DNA of 64,000 bases, taken from NCBI GenBank assembly GCA_002238555.1, contig MPMO01000004.1, positions 62,001 through 126,000 of the forward strand, given 5' to 3'. The DNA comes from Caldilineaceae bacterium bin34 (GTDB taxonomy: Bacteria; Chloroflexota; Anaerolineae; Caldilineales; Caldilineaceae). Below, one piece after another: positions 9,414 to 17,568 of this stretch (within the stretch, counting starts at the first letter, position 1; the number at the start of each line of letters is the position of its first letter). The position numbers were made by a program, and so were the translations under genes. Below the pieces are notes generated by a model that was not told the DNA's origin, searched no databases, and worked only from the letters and a program-made list of their open reading frames with translations.

Positions 9414-11159
9414 CTAATCCACCTTGCTCAGATACACGTAATACGCGCCCACGTCGCTGCGGTCCGCTGTTTCCCAGCGAGTCTGCAGGTGGGCGGGTCC
9501 GGGCTCGAGATTCAGTTCGAAACGGGCGCTGACATCCGATTTGGTCACCTCGCGGCGCTGTTCGCGTCCGCCGACAGAGACGACGGCAGACCGTACATCG
9601 ATGGCCGCGCCGCCTCCGTAGCCCGTGCCGAAGGCGATGTCGCCGTATGTGCGCAAGGCACCCGGAATCGACCCGCACAGCGGCAGGTTCGCTTCCCGTG
9701 GCCAACGCCGCAACTCAATCCGATACGAGCCCCGCGCCGCCACATCCAGTTCCCAGTAGCCGTTGTAGCGCACCCCAGCCCGGACCATGCTCTGGTTCCA
9801 GACCGCCTCCACTTCGAGGTTGCGCCAATCGTGGCTGGTCAGCACAACCTCGCCGCAGTCCGGGTCCCCGATGCGGAATGGAATGTCGTTCTTCATCTGA
9901 CCCGCGACACGCCGCCACCACTGGTCGTATTCGGCGCGCAGTTCGCGGACAACGTCCGGATACAGACGGGCCATGTCGGTCGTCTGGCCGGGATCCACCT
10001 CCATGTCGTGCAGTTCCATGCCGTTGACCAGCCGCCAGCGGTCGGTCATGACGGCACTCTGTCGCCACTTGACCGGATAGGCCAGCCGCTGGGAGTCGGT
10101 GACAAGGGTCCGGTCCGGCCAGTCGGCGGCGGCAGCGTTGTCCGTGAGCAATGGTGCCAGGGACCGGCCATCCCAGTCGAGACCGTTCGGGACTTCCAGG
10201 CCGCACAAATCCACGAGCGTGGGCATGAAATCGATGTGGGACGCCAGAACATCCACATCCCGGCCGCCGCCAATCCCTGCTTGCGGCCATTGGACGAAAA
10301 AGGGGACGCGATGTCCGCCGTCGTAGGGCTGGCCCTTCTTGCCGCGCATGCCTGCGTTGAAGCCGTTGAGGACGAACCCGTCGGCATCCAGGTCGCAGCC
10401 CGTGGCCGAACCGTTGTCCGTCATGAAAATCAGGATCGTGTTGTCCTCCAGTCCCAGACGCGCCAGGTGCCGGCGGAGGAATCCGAAGTTCTCGTCGATA
10501 CTGGCGATCATTCCGTAGAACAGTGCCCGTTCCTCATGCGGAGTCATGTCGAGATAGGGATTGCTGAAACGGGGTTCCACCACCAGCGGCAAGTGGGGGC
10601 AGTTGGTGGGGATGTAGCAGAAGAACGGCTCGTCGCGGTGGCGGTCGATGAAGTCCATGCCCTCCCGGAACCAGACATCGGTGCAGTAGCCCCCATAGCG
10701 CGTGTGCTCCGCGCCGGTCCAATAGCTGTCGTCGAAGTAGCTGTTGTCCCAGTAGTCCCCCGTGTTGCCGATGCCCCCGCCGGCATGGTGGACCACCTCG
10801 TTGAATCCGCGATCCTGAGGCCGATACGGCCACGTGTCGCCCAGGTGCCACTTGCCGAAAATGCCGGTGGCATACCCGTTGTCCGAGAAGGCGTTGGCCA
10901 GGGAATGTTCATTGCGCCGCAACAGGGAGCGTCCGCCAATCGTGTGCCAGACCCCCGCGCTGTTGGCATAGTGTCCCGTCATCAGGCCCGCACGGGTCGG
11001 GGCGCAGGTGGGGCCGACATGGTAGTTGGTGAAGCGGACGGATTCGGCGTGCATCCGATCCAGGTTGGGCGTGCGAATGACCGGGTTGCCGTGGCACGCC
11101 AGGTCCCCGTAGCCCTGATCATCCGTGATCACAAACACTACATTCGGTGGTCGGGTCAT
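9414..11159 (-). CDS. Sulfatase (arylsulfatase A-like), 581 residues
   Basis: The enzyme hydrolyses sulfate esters. The N-terminal metal site is TDDQGYGD. The cysteine to be converted to formylglycine is C52 in CAPTRAGLMTG (C-x-P-x-R), so it would need a formylglycine-generating enzyme. Further motifs are GKWHLG and FMTDNGSATG. About 120 residues after the sulfatase core form a beta-rich C-terminal extension. No obvious signal peptide is visible. A second sulfatase precedes it at 109 bases and a sugar oxidoreductase follows at 48 bases, so carbohydrate desulfation is the likely role. Substrate is not assignable. Confidence 0.93.
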   Translation of the reverse strand: MTRPPNVVFVITDDQGYGDLACHGNPVIRTPNLDRMHAESVRFTNYHVGPTCAPTRAGLMTGHYANSAGVWHTIGGRSLLRRNEHSLANAFSDNGYATGIFGKWHLGDTWPYRPQDRGFNEVVHHAGGGIGNTGDYWDNSYFDDSYWTGAEHTRYGGYCTDVWFREGMDFIDRHRDEPFFCYIPTNCPHLPLVVEPRFSNPYLDMTPHEERALFYGMIASIDENFGFLRRHLARLGLEDNTILIFMTDNGSATGCDLDADGFVLNGFNAGMRGKKGQPYDGGHRVPFFVQWPQAGIGGGRDVDVLASHIDFMPTLVDLCGLEVPNGLDWDGRSLAPLLTDNAAAADWPDRTLVTDSQRLAYPVKWRQSAVMTDRWRLVNGMELHDMEVDPGQTTDMARLYPDVVRELRAEYDQWWRRVAGQMKNDIPFRIGDPDCGEVVLTSHDWRNLEVEAVWNQSMVRAGVRYNGYWELDVAARGSYRIELRRWPREANLPLCGSIPGALRTYGDIAFGTGYGGGAAIDVRSAVVSVGGREQRREVTKSDVSARFELNLEPGPAHLQTRWETADRSDVGAYYVYLSKVD

Positions 11160-11268
11160 GGCACGTCAGCTCCTTGGCGACCTTGGCCTGGCGACAAATC
11201 GGAGTTCCTGCGGCTGGCCGGAAGCCACGGGGAGGACTGCATCCCGCCGAACCGGAGAGGACAGAGGG

Positions 11269-12660
11269 TCAGTGTTCGGGCGCATCGCCCAGATCCGCCT
11301 GCCAGCGAGCCAACAGTCCGAGCAACGCCGCCTGGGTCTCGGCATACGGGGCCAGTCCGTAACGGTTGTGCAATTCCATGGGATCCGCTTCGAGGTCGTA
11401 CAGCTCCCATGCGGGCGGAGTGTCGCGGTCGAGTGCTCCGGCGGCACCGAGGGCGCGGCCGTAGAAGTGCATCAACTTGAACCGTTCAGTGCGCACCCCG
11501 TAGTGCGCCGGGATGTTGAAGTGGGCAAGATGCATCCAGTAGCGGTAATAGAAGGATGTGCGCCAGTCGGACGGCGTCTCGCCGGCAGCCAGCGGCGCAA
11601 GCGACCGGCCCTGAAGTCCCGTGGGCGGGTCCACACCCGCCCATTCAAGCAGCGAGGGCGCAAAGTCCACGTTGAGGGTGATTTTATCCGATACCGTGCC
11701 GGCCCGAATGCCCGCCGGCCAACGCATCAGGAAGGGAATGCGAATGCCTTCCTCGTACATGAAACGCTTGTCGTACCAGCCGTGGTCGCCAAGAAAGAAC
11801 CCGTGGTCGGACGTGTAAATCACGATCGTGTTGTCCCGGAGGCCCGTGGCGTCCAGCCACCCCAGAATGCGGCCGACGTTTTCGTCAACGGCATCCACGC
11901 AACGGTAGTAGTTGCGCATATAGGACTGGTAGTTCGCCTGCAGACGCGCCTCGCCCGACAGATCGTCCGGCAGCGGTTCGGGCAGGTGATCCTTGAGGTG
12001 CATGCGGTCGACGCGGGCTGTGGACATGAACGAAGCCGGAGACCGGTCCGCAAAGTCATCCCGCAGGGTCAGCGGTTCGGGCAGCTCCTCCAGGTAGCGA
12101 TCCAAGTGGCGCGGATGCGGCTCGAAGTTATCGTGCGGTGCCTTGTTGCCAAGGTACAGAAAGAAGGGCCTGTCGCCTTCGCAGGAGTCCAGCCACGCCA
12201 GAGACAGATCGGTCAGCAGGTCGGTCACGTAACCGCGGTGGGGTTGTTCCCGGCCCATTTCGATGGTTGTCGGATCCCGGTACGCGCCCTGCACCGGAAG
12301 GACGTTCCAGTAGTCGAAACCGCGCGGATCCGACGAGCCGCCGTGTCCCAGATGCCACTTGCCGATCATGGCCGTCTGGTACCCGGCCCCTTGCAGCCAC
12401 ATGCCGATCGTGCTCTCCCGGTCGTGGTCAATCACGTCGCTCAGGGTCCTGATGCCGGTCGTGTGGCTGTATTTGCCGGTCATGATCGAAGCGCGGGCCG
12501 GGGTACAAATCGAGTTCGTGCAGAAACAGCGATCCAACCGCAATCCGTCCGCCGCCAGGGAGTCGAGGTTCGGCGTCCGGTTGACCCGTGCCCCGTAGGC
12601 GCCAATGGCGGCGGGAGCGTGGTCGTCGGCCACGATCATGACGATGTTGGGACGGCTCAT
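11269..12660 (-). CDS. Sulfatase (arylsulfatase/heparan-N-sulfatase-like), 463 residues
   Basis: A second alkaline-phosphatase-fold sulfatase. The metal site is VADDHAPAAIGAYG; the maturation motif is C52-T-P-A-R with C52 as the presumed formylglycine; GKWHLGHGG and YTSDHGFFLGDHGWYDKR follow. The frame is open to 12732, but the start at 12660 (MSRPNIVM) is chosen because family homology begins there and GGAGA precedes it. It is first in a minus-strand block of two sulfatases, an oxidoreductase and two isomerases. It shares little beyond family motifs with the neighbouring 581-residue enzyme, so the pair probably removes sulfates from different positions or residues. Confidence 0.92.
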   Translation of the reverse strand: MSRPNIVMIVADDHAPAAIGAYGARVNRTPNLDSLAADGLRLDRCFCTNSICTPARASIMTGKYSHTTGIRTLSDVIDHDRESTIGMWLQGAGYQTAMIGKWHLGHGGSSDPRGFDYWNVLPVQGAYRDPTTIEMGREQPHRGYVTDLLTDLSLAWLDSCEGDRPFFLYLGNKAPHDNFEPHPRHLDRYLEELPEPLTLRDDFADRSPASFMSTARVDRMHLKDHLPEPLPDDLSGEARLQANYQSYMRNYYRCVDAVDENVGRILGWLDATGLRDNTIVIYTSDHGFFLGDHGWYDKRFMYEEGIRIPFLMRWPAGIRAGTVSDKITLNVDFAPSLLEWAGVDPPTGLQGRSLAPLAAGETPSDWRTSFYYRYWMHLAHFNIPAHYGVRTERFKLMHFYGRALGAAGALDRDTPPAWELYDLEADPMELHNRYGLAPYAETQAALLGLLARWQADLGDAPEH

Positions 12661-12819
12661 ATGCGGTCTCCGTTCGAATTGTGGGTCGTCGTCCGGCAAG
12701 CTTGCCAACCCGGCGGGAAGAGTGCCGAACACGGCTGTGCGGGATTACACTAGGGTACCGGCAACACCTTGCATTCTGCCTCGCACGCGTCCGGAGGTCG
12801 GGCGAAAGGACAACACAAC

Positions 12820-13227
12820 ATGGTTACAGGCATTCTCGGCCAAGTGCACGGGCACTTGGGGTGGCCCTTGATAGGCGCGGTGGGCGCGGTGCTGTGGGTG
12901 GCCCTTGTCACAGTGCAGTTCAGGAAAGGGTCATGGAACATGGGGCTGCTGCGCACGACCCGGGTATTTGTGGTGATGCTCAACATCCAGATCATGCTTG
13001 GGATTCTGGTCTGGATGATGCAGGCCCGCTGGACAGGACAGGAAGCACTGATGTCCTACGAGCATCCGGTGACCATGATTGTCGGCCATTCCGTATTCAT
13101 GGTTGGCAACCTTCTGCTGCGCCGGACGGACAATGTCGACCGCAAGCTGCGGACCGCCCTGATTTGGGTAACGGCCACCATGGTGGTGATCGGCCTGGGC
13201 CTCGCGCGCGTGAAGGGGCTGTTGTGA
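12820..13227 (+). CDS. Small integral membrane protein, tandem paralog 1
   Basis: The 135-residue protein has about four hydrophobic helices and no recognised catalytic motif. The start at 12820 (MVTGILGQ) has AAAGGA at 12805-12810; the frame is open further upstream but without a ribosome site. A conserved core reads NIQIMLGILVWMMQ, then YEHPVTMIVGHSVFM. The same layout occurs in the next gene, with which it overlaps by four bases (GTGA), so the two are translationally coupled and probably form a heterodimer. The helix layout with a conserved His resembles small haem-binding cytochrome-b-like proteins of unknown role, but this is not proven. It diverges from the sulfatase block. Confidence 0.75.
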   Translation: MVTGILGQVHGHLGWPLIGAVGAVLWVALVTVQFRKGSWNMGLLRTTRVFVVMLNIQIMLGILVWMMQARWTGQEALMSYEHPVTMIVGHSVFMVGNLLLRRTDNVDRKLRTALIWVTATMVVIGLGLARVKGLL

Positions 13228-13637
13228 ACGAGACATGGCTGGCCAGCCTGCGCCTGGCCCATGCATATTGGCTCTATCCCTTCGGATTGCTGGCGGCGGT
13301 CGTCTTCGTCCTCCTGGCGTTCACCGTTCTCGCCCGCAGACCCCTGCCCGCCAGGTTTCCCTTGCTCAACCGCATCTTCCTGGTCAGCGCCGACCTGCAG
13401 TGGCTCCTGGGCGTCATGTATTGGGTTGCCAGCCAGCAGTGGAGTGTCCGGGACGAGTCGATGATTCAGTTTCGCCATCCGGTCATTATGACCGCCGTCT
13501 GGCTGATGTACCGCTACGGCAACAACAAGATGAAGCATAGCCTCAATGCCGAAACCGCGGCGCGGGACGGATTCTGGTACTACTCCCTGGCCGTGATATT
13601 CCTGGTGATTGGCGTGTTTCAGGTGATGGGTTCCTAA
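13224..13637 (+). CDS. Small integral membrane protein, tandem paralog 2
   Basis: The 137-residue protein has four predicted membrane helices. It starts at GTG 13224, overlapping the previous stop. Its core, ADLQWLLGVMYWVASQQW followed by FRHPVIMTAVWLMYR, aligns with the previous protein (Gln, Leu-Gly, Trp, Met and His-Pro positions are shared). This shows an old tandem duplication. The conserved His-Pro at the start of a helix could bind haem or quinone; this is inference. No known family name can be given with certainty. It ends 50 bases from the convergent fabF. Confidence 0.75.
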   Translation: MNETWLASLRLAHAYWLYPFGLLAAVVFVLLAFTVLARRPLPARFPLLNRIFLVSADLQWLLGVMYWVASQQWSVRDESMIQFRHPVIMTAVWLMYRYGNNKMKHSLNAETAARDGFWYYSLAVIFLVIGVFQVMGS

Positions 13638-13687
13638 TCCGGGCACGCGAGGCGGACTGCGGTGGGCGTGACGCCCGCAGCTCTCCG

Positions 13688-14920
13688 TCACGCGCCCGAG
13701 CGCCGGAAGGCCACCACTGCATTCTGGCCGCCAAAGCCGAACGCGTTCACAAACGCCACGTCGACGGCGGCATGGCGTGTTTCGTTGCCCACCACATTCA
13801 GACCTATTTCGGGATCGGGCGTGTAGCCGATGGTCGGTGGAATGTCGCCGGTTTCAAGGCACTTGACCGCGGCCACGGCGCTGTGGGCTCCGGCAGCGCC
13901 CAGCGAATGGCCAATCATGCTCTTCACGCTGGTGACGTGCAGGTTGGGCGTGTGATCGCCGAATACGGCGTTCAAGGCCCTGGCTTCGGTTCGATCGTTC
14001 AGTACGGTGCCCGTGCCGTGGGCGAAGACCACATCGATGTCCGTCCGGTCCAAACCCGTGACCCGCAGCGTCTCGCGCATGGCACGGGCCGCGCCCCGAC
14101 CGTCCGGATCAGGGGCCGTGAGGTGATAGGCGTCGGACGTGAGGTAGCCGCCCAACAGCTCCGCATACACCTTGGCGCCCCGCTGTTCCGCATGCTCCGC
14201 GGTTTCCAGAATCATGGAGGCACTGCCCTCGCTGGGCGCAAACCCGTCCCGATCGACCGAGAAGGGCTTGCTGGCCTGGCCGGGGTCCATGTCCTGTGAC
14301 AGCGTGCCCATGCGGCCGAAAGACGACACGATGGACAGTTCCAGCGCAGCCTCGGTGCCGCCGGCAATGACCGCGTCGGCTTCGTCCCGCATTAGGATGT
14401 GGAATGCCTCCAGCACGGCATAGCTGCCCGAGGCGCAGGCGGCCGTGCTGGTCACCACGGGCCCGGAGGCCCCGGTTTCAATGGAAACCAGGCAACTGAC
14501 CGCATTGCTCATGCTGGTCGGCACCAGCATGGGCGTCACCCGTTTCCAGCCCACGGTGGGCAGTTGCGTACCCGCCTTGATGACCTCGACTATCCCGCCG
14601 GCCCCCGTGCCGACCAGGACGCCGACCCGATCACGGTTGCCGTCATGGATCTCCAAGCCGCTGTCCGCGAGGGCCATCTTGCTGGCGGCAACGGCCATGT
14701 GTGTCGGCCGGGCCGTGCGTCTTACGGTCTTCCGATTCATGTAGGCAGCCGGATCGAAACCGTGCACCTGGCAGGCGACCTGGAACGGCATGTCCTGGGG
14801 ATCGAAGGCGTCAGTCGGTGCAGCGCCGTTGCGTCCCGCCAGCAGGCTGTCCCAATATTCCTCGACCGTATTGCCGATGGGGGTGAGGGCGCCGAGGCCC
14901 GTGACCACGATTCGCTTCAT
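13688..14920 (-). CDS. fabF: 3-oxoacyl-[acyl-carrier-protein] synthase II
   Basis: The 410-residue condensing enzyme elongates fatty acyl-ACP with malonyl-ACP. The Cys-His-His triad is visible: C162 in STAACASGSYA, His in FAHGTGTVLNDRTE and His in SMIGHSLGAAGA. Length equals that of E. coli FabF. It is not beside acpP, fabG or fabD, so it is a solitary copy; it could be the housekeeping enzyme or a paralog. The 227 bases upstream to the next gene hold no ORF of note. Confidence 0.95.
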   Translation of the reverse strand: MKRIVVTGLGALTPIGNTVEEYWDSLLAGRNGAAPTDAFDPQDMPFQVACQVHGFDPAAYMNRKTVRRTARPTHMAVAASKMALADSGLEIHDGNRDRVGVLVGTGAGGIVEVIKAGTQLPTVGWKRVTPMLVPTSMSNAVSCLVSIETGASGPVVTSTAACASGSYAVLEAFHILMRDEADAVIAGGTEAALELSIVSSFGRMGTLSQDMDPGQASKPFSVDRDGFAPSEGSASMILETAEHAEQRGAKVYAELLGGYLTSDAYHLTAPDPDGRGAARAMRETLRVTGLDRTDIDVVFAHGTGTVLNDRTEARALNAVFGDHTPNLHVTSVKSMIGHSLGAAGAHSAVAAVKCLETGDIPPTIGYTPDPEIGLNVVGNETRHAAVDVAFVNAFGFGGQNAVVAFRRSGA

Positions 14921-15147
14921 GCAGGTGACCTTGGAAAGATGCTGACAACAGGGCCGATCATCGACCGCCCACCTCGCTCAGTACGCTGGACAGGTTTGGG
15001 AACCACATGCACCGATAAACAGAACCCGCCCAGGGACGCGCGCTGCCATGTGGCTATGGGGGACGGCCCAAGGCATTCTCATGGGAGACCTTGATGAGCC
15101 GTGAACGCAATGGACCTGCTGTTTGGTGGGACGTATAGATCCATAGG

Positions 15148-15897
15148 TTACTCGACCACCTTGTAGGTGGTGACATTGCCGGCCGCCACAACGGCCCAAC
15201 CCGTCAGATTGCCCACCTCCGTTCTGACTTCGTACCATTGGTAATCGTCGGCCGCCCGGGGGCCCTCCTGAACGGTCATGCGGGTACCCAGGTTGAGGGC
15301 CGTGATTAAGGTGGCTGACACGCTCGGGGCCTGCCGCAAGTTGAGGGTCCGAATCACCACTTCCACGGTGTCGCCCACCCGGGGAGCCCGGTCCACGAGA
15401 GCTTGTTCGTGGCCGGCCACTTCAAGGTACGCAGCGTCCTGCCATCCCTCGGCCACGAAACCGGTTTGGCCGCTGCCAACCACCTCCACCCGCCACCAGA
15501 AGAATCCGTCGGCGACGAAGGGCCCGTCGACTACCAGTGCCAGGGACGACACCGGGAGTTCCGCCACCACTGCCGCCTCGCGGCTGGCCTCCGACCGCAG
15601 CCGAACGCCATCGCGGGCAATCACCCGGGCCCTTTCGCCGACCACCAGCGGCACCTGGGAGCGCTGTGTGCGTTCGGGCTCCTGCGCCTCGGGGCCGGTG
15701 GCTCCCCCCAGGCCGCTGGGATCCGACGGAGCCGGAGTCGGAATTACGATTGGCGTGCTGGTGGGCAGGGGCGTGTTGGTGGGCGCCGACGGCGGAGCCG
15801 CCGATTCAATCGGAAACTGGGTTGAGATAGTGCCGCAGGCCAAAGCCGGCACGACTGCCAACCCCATCAACAACAGGAGCCAGACATGAAACCGCAT
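15148..15897 (-). CDS. SH3-domain lipoprotein
   Basis: With the start at 15897 the 249-residue protein has a lipoprotein signal (MRFHVWLLLLMGLAVVPALAC) with lipobox ALAC, then a Ser/Thr/Pro-rich linker (PTNTPLPTSTPIVIPTPAP) and two bacterial SH3 (SH3b) domains, roughly residues 80-155 and 165-249. The first has VRLRSEAS and the second LNLRQAPS, both typical SH3b openings. It would sit on the outer face of the membrane and bind wall or glycan material. The frame stays open to 15990, overlapping serA, but the signal peptide decides for 15897. It is the last gene of the polA-argS-serA run. Confidence 0.8.
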   Translation of the reverse strand: MRFHVWLLLLMGLAVVPALACGTISTQFPIESAAPPSAPTNTPLPTSTPIVIPTPAPSDPSGLGGATGPEAQEPERTQRSQVPLVVGERARVIARDGVRLRSEASREAAVVAELPVSSLALVVDGPFVADGFFWWRVEVVGSGQTGFVAEGWQDAAYLEVAGHEQALVDRAPRVGDTVEVVIRTLNLRQAPSVSATLITALNLGTRMTVQEGPRAADDYQWYEVRTEVGNLTGWAVVAAGNVTTYKVVE

Positions 15898-15965
15898 CGG
15901 ACCGAAACCAGGTTTCGCAGGCAGCCGCGCCAACAGGCGTTGCCCGAACCGCAAGGGAATCCGCA

Positions 15966-17552
15966 CTAAATTCGGATCGACTTGACCCACACGAATTCTT
16001 CCAGTACTGCGATGGCATCGTACACATCGGCGGACAGGGGTTCATCCGTGCCGATCACCATGATCGCTTCCTGGCGCGGTGCCCGCCGCCCGACATGCAT
16101 GAAGCTTATATTGACATCCGCGTTTCCCAAGAGAGTACCCACCCGACCAATCATGCCCGGACGATCCATGTGCGAAGTCAACAGGACGTGGCCTTCGGCG
16201 GCAAACTCCACCCAAAGATCGTTGATGGAGACAATGCTGGGAATTCCCTGCAACACGGAGCCCCGCACCGTCCAGCGGTCTTCAGCGTGGGTCACGCGCA
16301 TGGTCACCATATTTTCGTAGCGGTGCGAATGCTGTACCTGCCGGCGCTCCATAAGGTTCATGCCCCGTTGAGCCGCCAGCCGATCGGCATTGACCACATT
16401 GACCCGTTCCTCCATGAGGCCGGACAGCAGGCCCTGGATGGCGGCCGCGCGCAGGAACGCCGAATCCATGTCCGCAATGGAACCGTGAATGGTCAACTCC
16501 ACCTGCGTGGCCACGCGACTGTCGATCTGCTGCAGGAAGTTTCCCATGCGGGTCGCCAGATCCACGTACGGCACCAGGTATTCGAGGTCGCGCGGGGGAA
16601 CGATGGGGGCATTGACCGCGTAACGGGCCTGATGGCCACCGAGTACATCCAGGACCTGCTGCGCAACGTCGCGGGCCACCCGGTCCTGGGCCTCCACCGT
16701 GCTGGCGCCCAAATGGGGAGTCACGATGATGGCCGGATGGGCGAGCAGGGGGCTGTCCGCCGGCAGCGGTTCGGTCTCGAAGACATCCAGGGCGGCTCCG
16801 GCCAGCCTGCCTTCGTTGAGTGCCTCCAGCAACGCATGCTCGTCCACCAGGCCACCTCGGGCCACGTTCAGAATGTAGGCCGTCGGCTTGACCTTGGCGA
16901 AGGCTGCACGCCCAAGCAGATGGCGGTTGGCGTCCACCAGCGGCACGTGGATGGAAATGAAGTCCGCAGCTTCCAGCAATGTGTCCAAGTCCACCAGTTC
17001 GACCCCCTGCTGGCCGGCCATCCGGTCTGTGATATACGGGTCGTATGCAACCACCCGCATGCCCAGTTCGTTGGCGACCTTGACCAGTTCGGATGCAACC
17101 CGCCCCAAGCCGATCGACCCCAGAACCTTGCTGCGGACCTCCGTGCCGACCCAGCGACTGCGGTTCCAGTTGCCGGCGCGCATGTCGGCGTCCGCCTGGG
17201 GGATGTTGCGGCTGAGGGCCATCAGCATGGCCAGCGTATGTTCGGCCGCGGCCACGGAATTGCCCGTGGGCGCATTGACCACCAGGACCCCCCGTTCAGT
17301 GGCCGCAGCCAGGTCGATGTTGTCCACGCCGGTACCGGCACGGGCCACCACCTGAAGCTGCGATCCCGCGCGCAGCACCTCGGCCGTGACTTCCGGACGG
17401 CTGCGCACCAGCAAGGCGTCGCAACCCGGCACCAGCGCGGCGAGTTCCTCCGCCGTGGACACGGGTTGCTGGCATACCTCGATGCCGTCGGCTCCGGTCA
17501 GCAGTTCGAGACCGGCCTGCGAGAGTTCGGATGCAACGAGTACCTTGGGCAA
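15966..17552 (-). CDS. serA: D-3-phosphoglycerate dehydrogenase
   Basis: The 528-residue enzyme catalyses the first step of serine synthesis from 3-phosphoglycerate. Order of domains: split substrate-binding domain, NAD-binding domain (GSIGLGRVASELVKVA), catalytic Arg in NVARGGLVDE, Glu in FETEPLP and His in TPHLGAST, an intervening domain, and a C-terminal ACT domain (SHMDRPGMIGRVGTLL) that may sense serine. This is the long, actinobacterial-like form. The frame runs open to 17726 across argS; TTG at 17552 is chosen because homology starts there, AGGGA lies ten bases upstream, and argS ends 16 bases before. Confidence 0.93.
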   Translation of the reverse strand: MPKVLVASELSQAGLELLTGADGIEVCQQPVSTAEELAALVPGCDALLVRSRPEVTAEVLRAGSQLQVVARAGTGVDNIDLAAATERGVLVVNAPTGNSVAAAEHTLAMLMALSRNIPQADADMRAGNWNRSRWVGTEVRSKVLGSIGLGRVASELVKVANELGMRVVAYDPYITDRMAGQQGVELVDLDTLLEAADFISIHVPLVDANRHLLGRAAFAKVKPTAYILNVARGGLVDEHALLEALNEGRLAGAALDVFETEPLPADSPLLAHPAIIVTPHLGASTVEAQDRVARDVAQQVLDVLGGHQARYAVNAPIVPPRDLEYLVPYVDLATRMGNFLQQIDSRVATQVELTIHGSIADMDSAFLRAAAIQGLLSGLMEERVNVVNADRLAAQRGMNLMERRQVQHSHRYENMVTMRVTHAEDRWTVRGSVLQGIPSIVSINDLWVEFAAEGHVLLTSHMDRPGMIGRVGTLLGNADVNISFMHVGRRAPRQEAIMVIGTDEPLSADVYDAIAVLEEFVWVKSIRI

Positions 17553-17568
17553 AGTCCGAATGTCCCTG

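Noticed and set aside
9093..12753. Two long plus-strand frames (795 and 542 residues) opposite the sulfatases
   Set aside because: Both are shadows of the sulfatase and oxidoreductase genes and show no domain.
15898..15990. Longer start for the SH3 lipoprotein at 15990
   Set aside because: It would place 31 residues before a perfect lipoprotein signal peptide and overlap serA.
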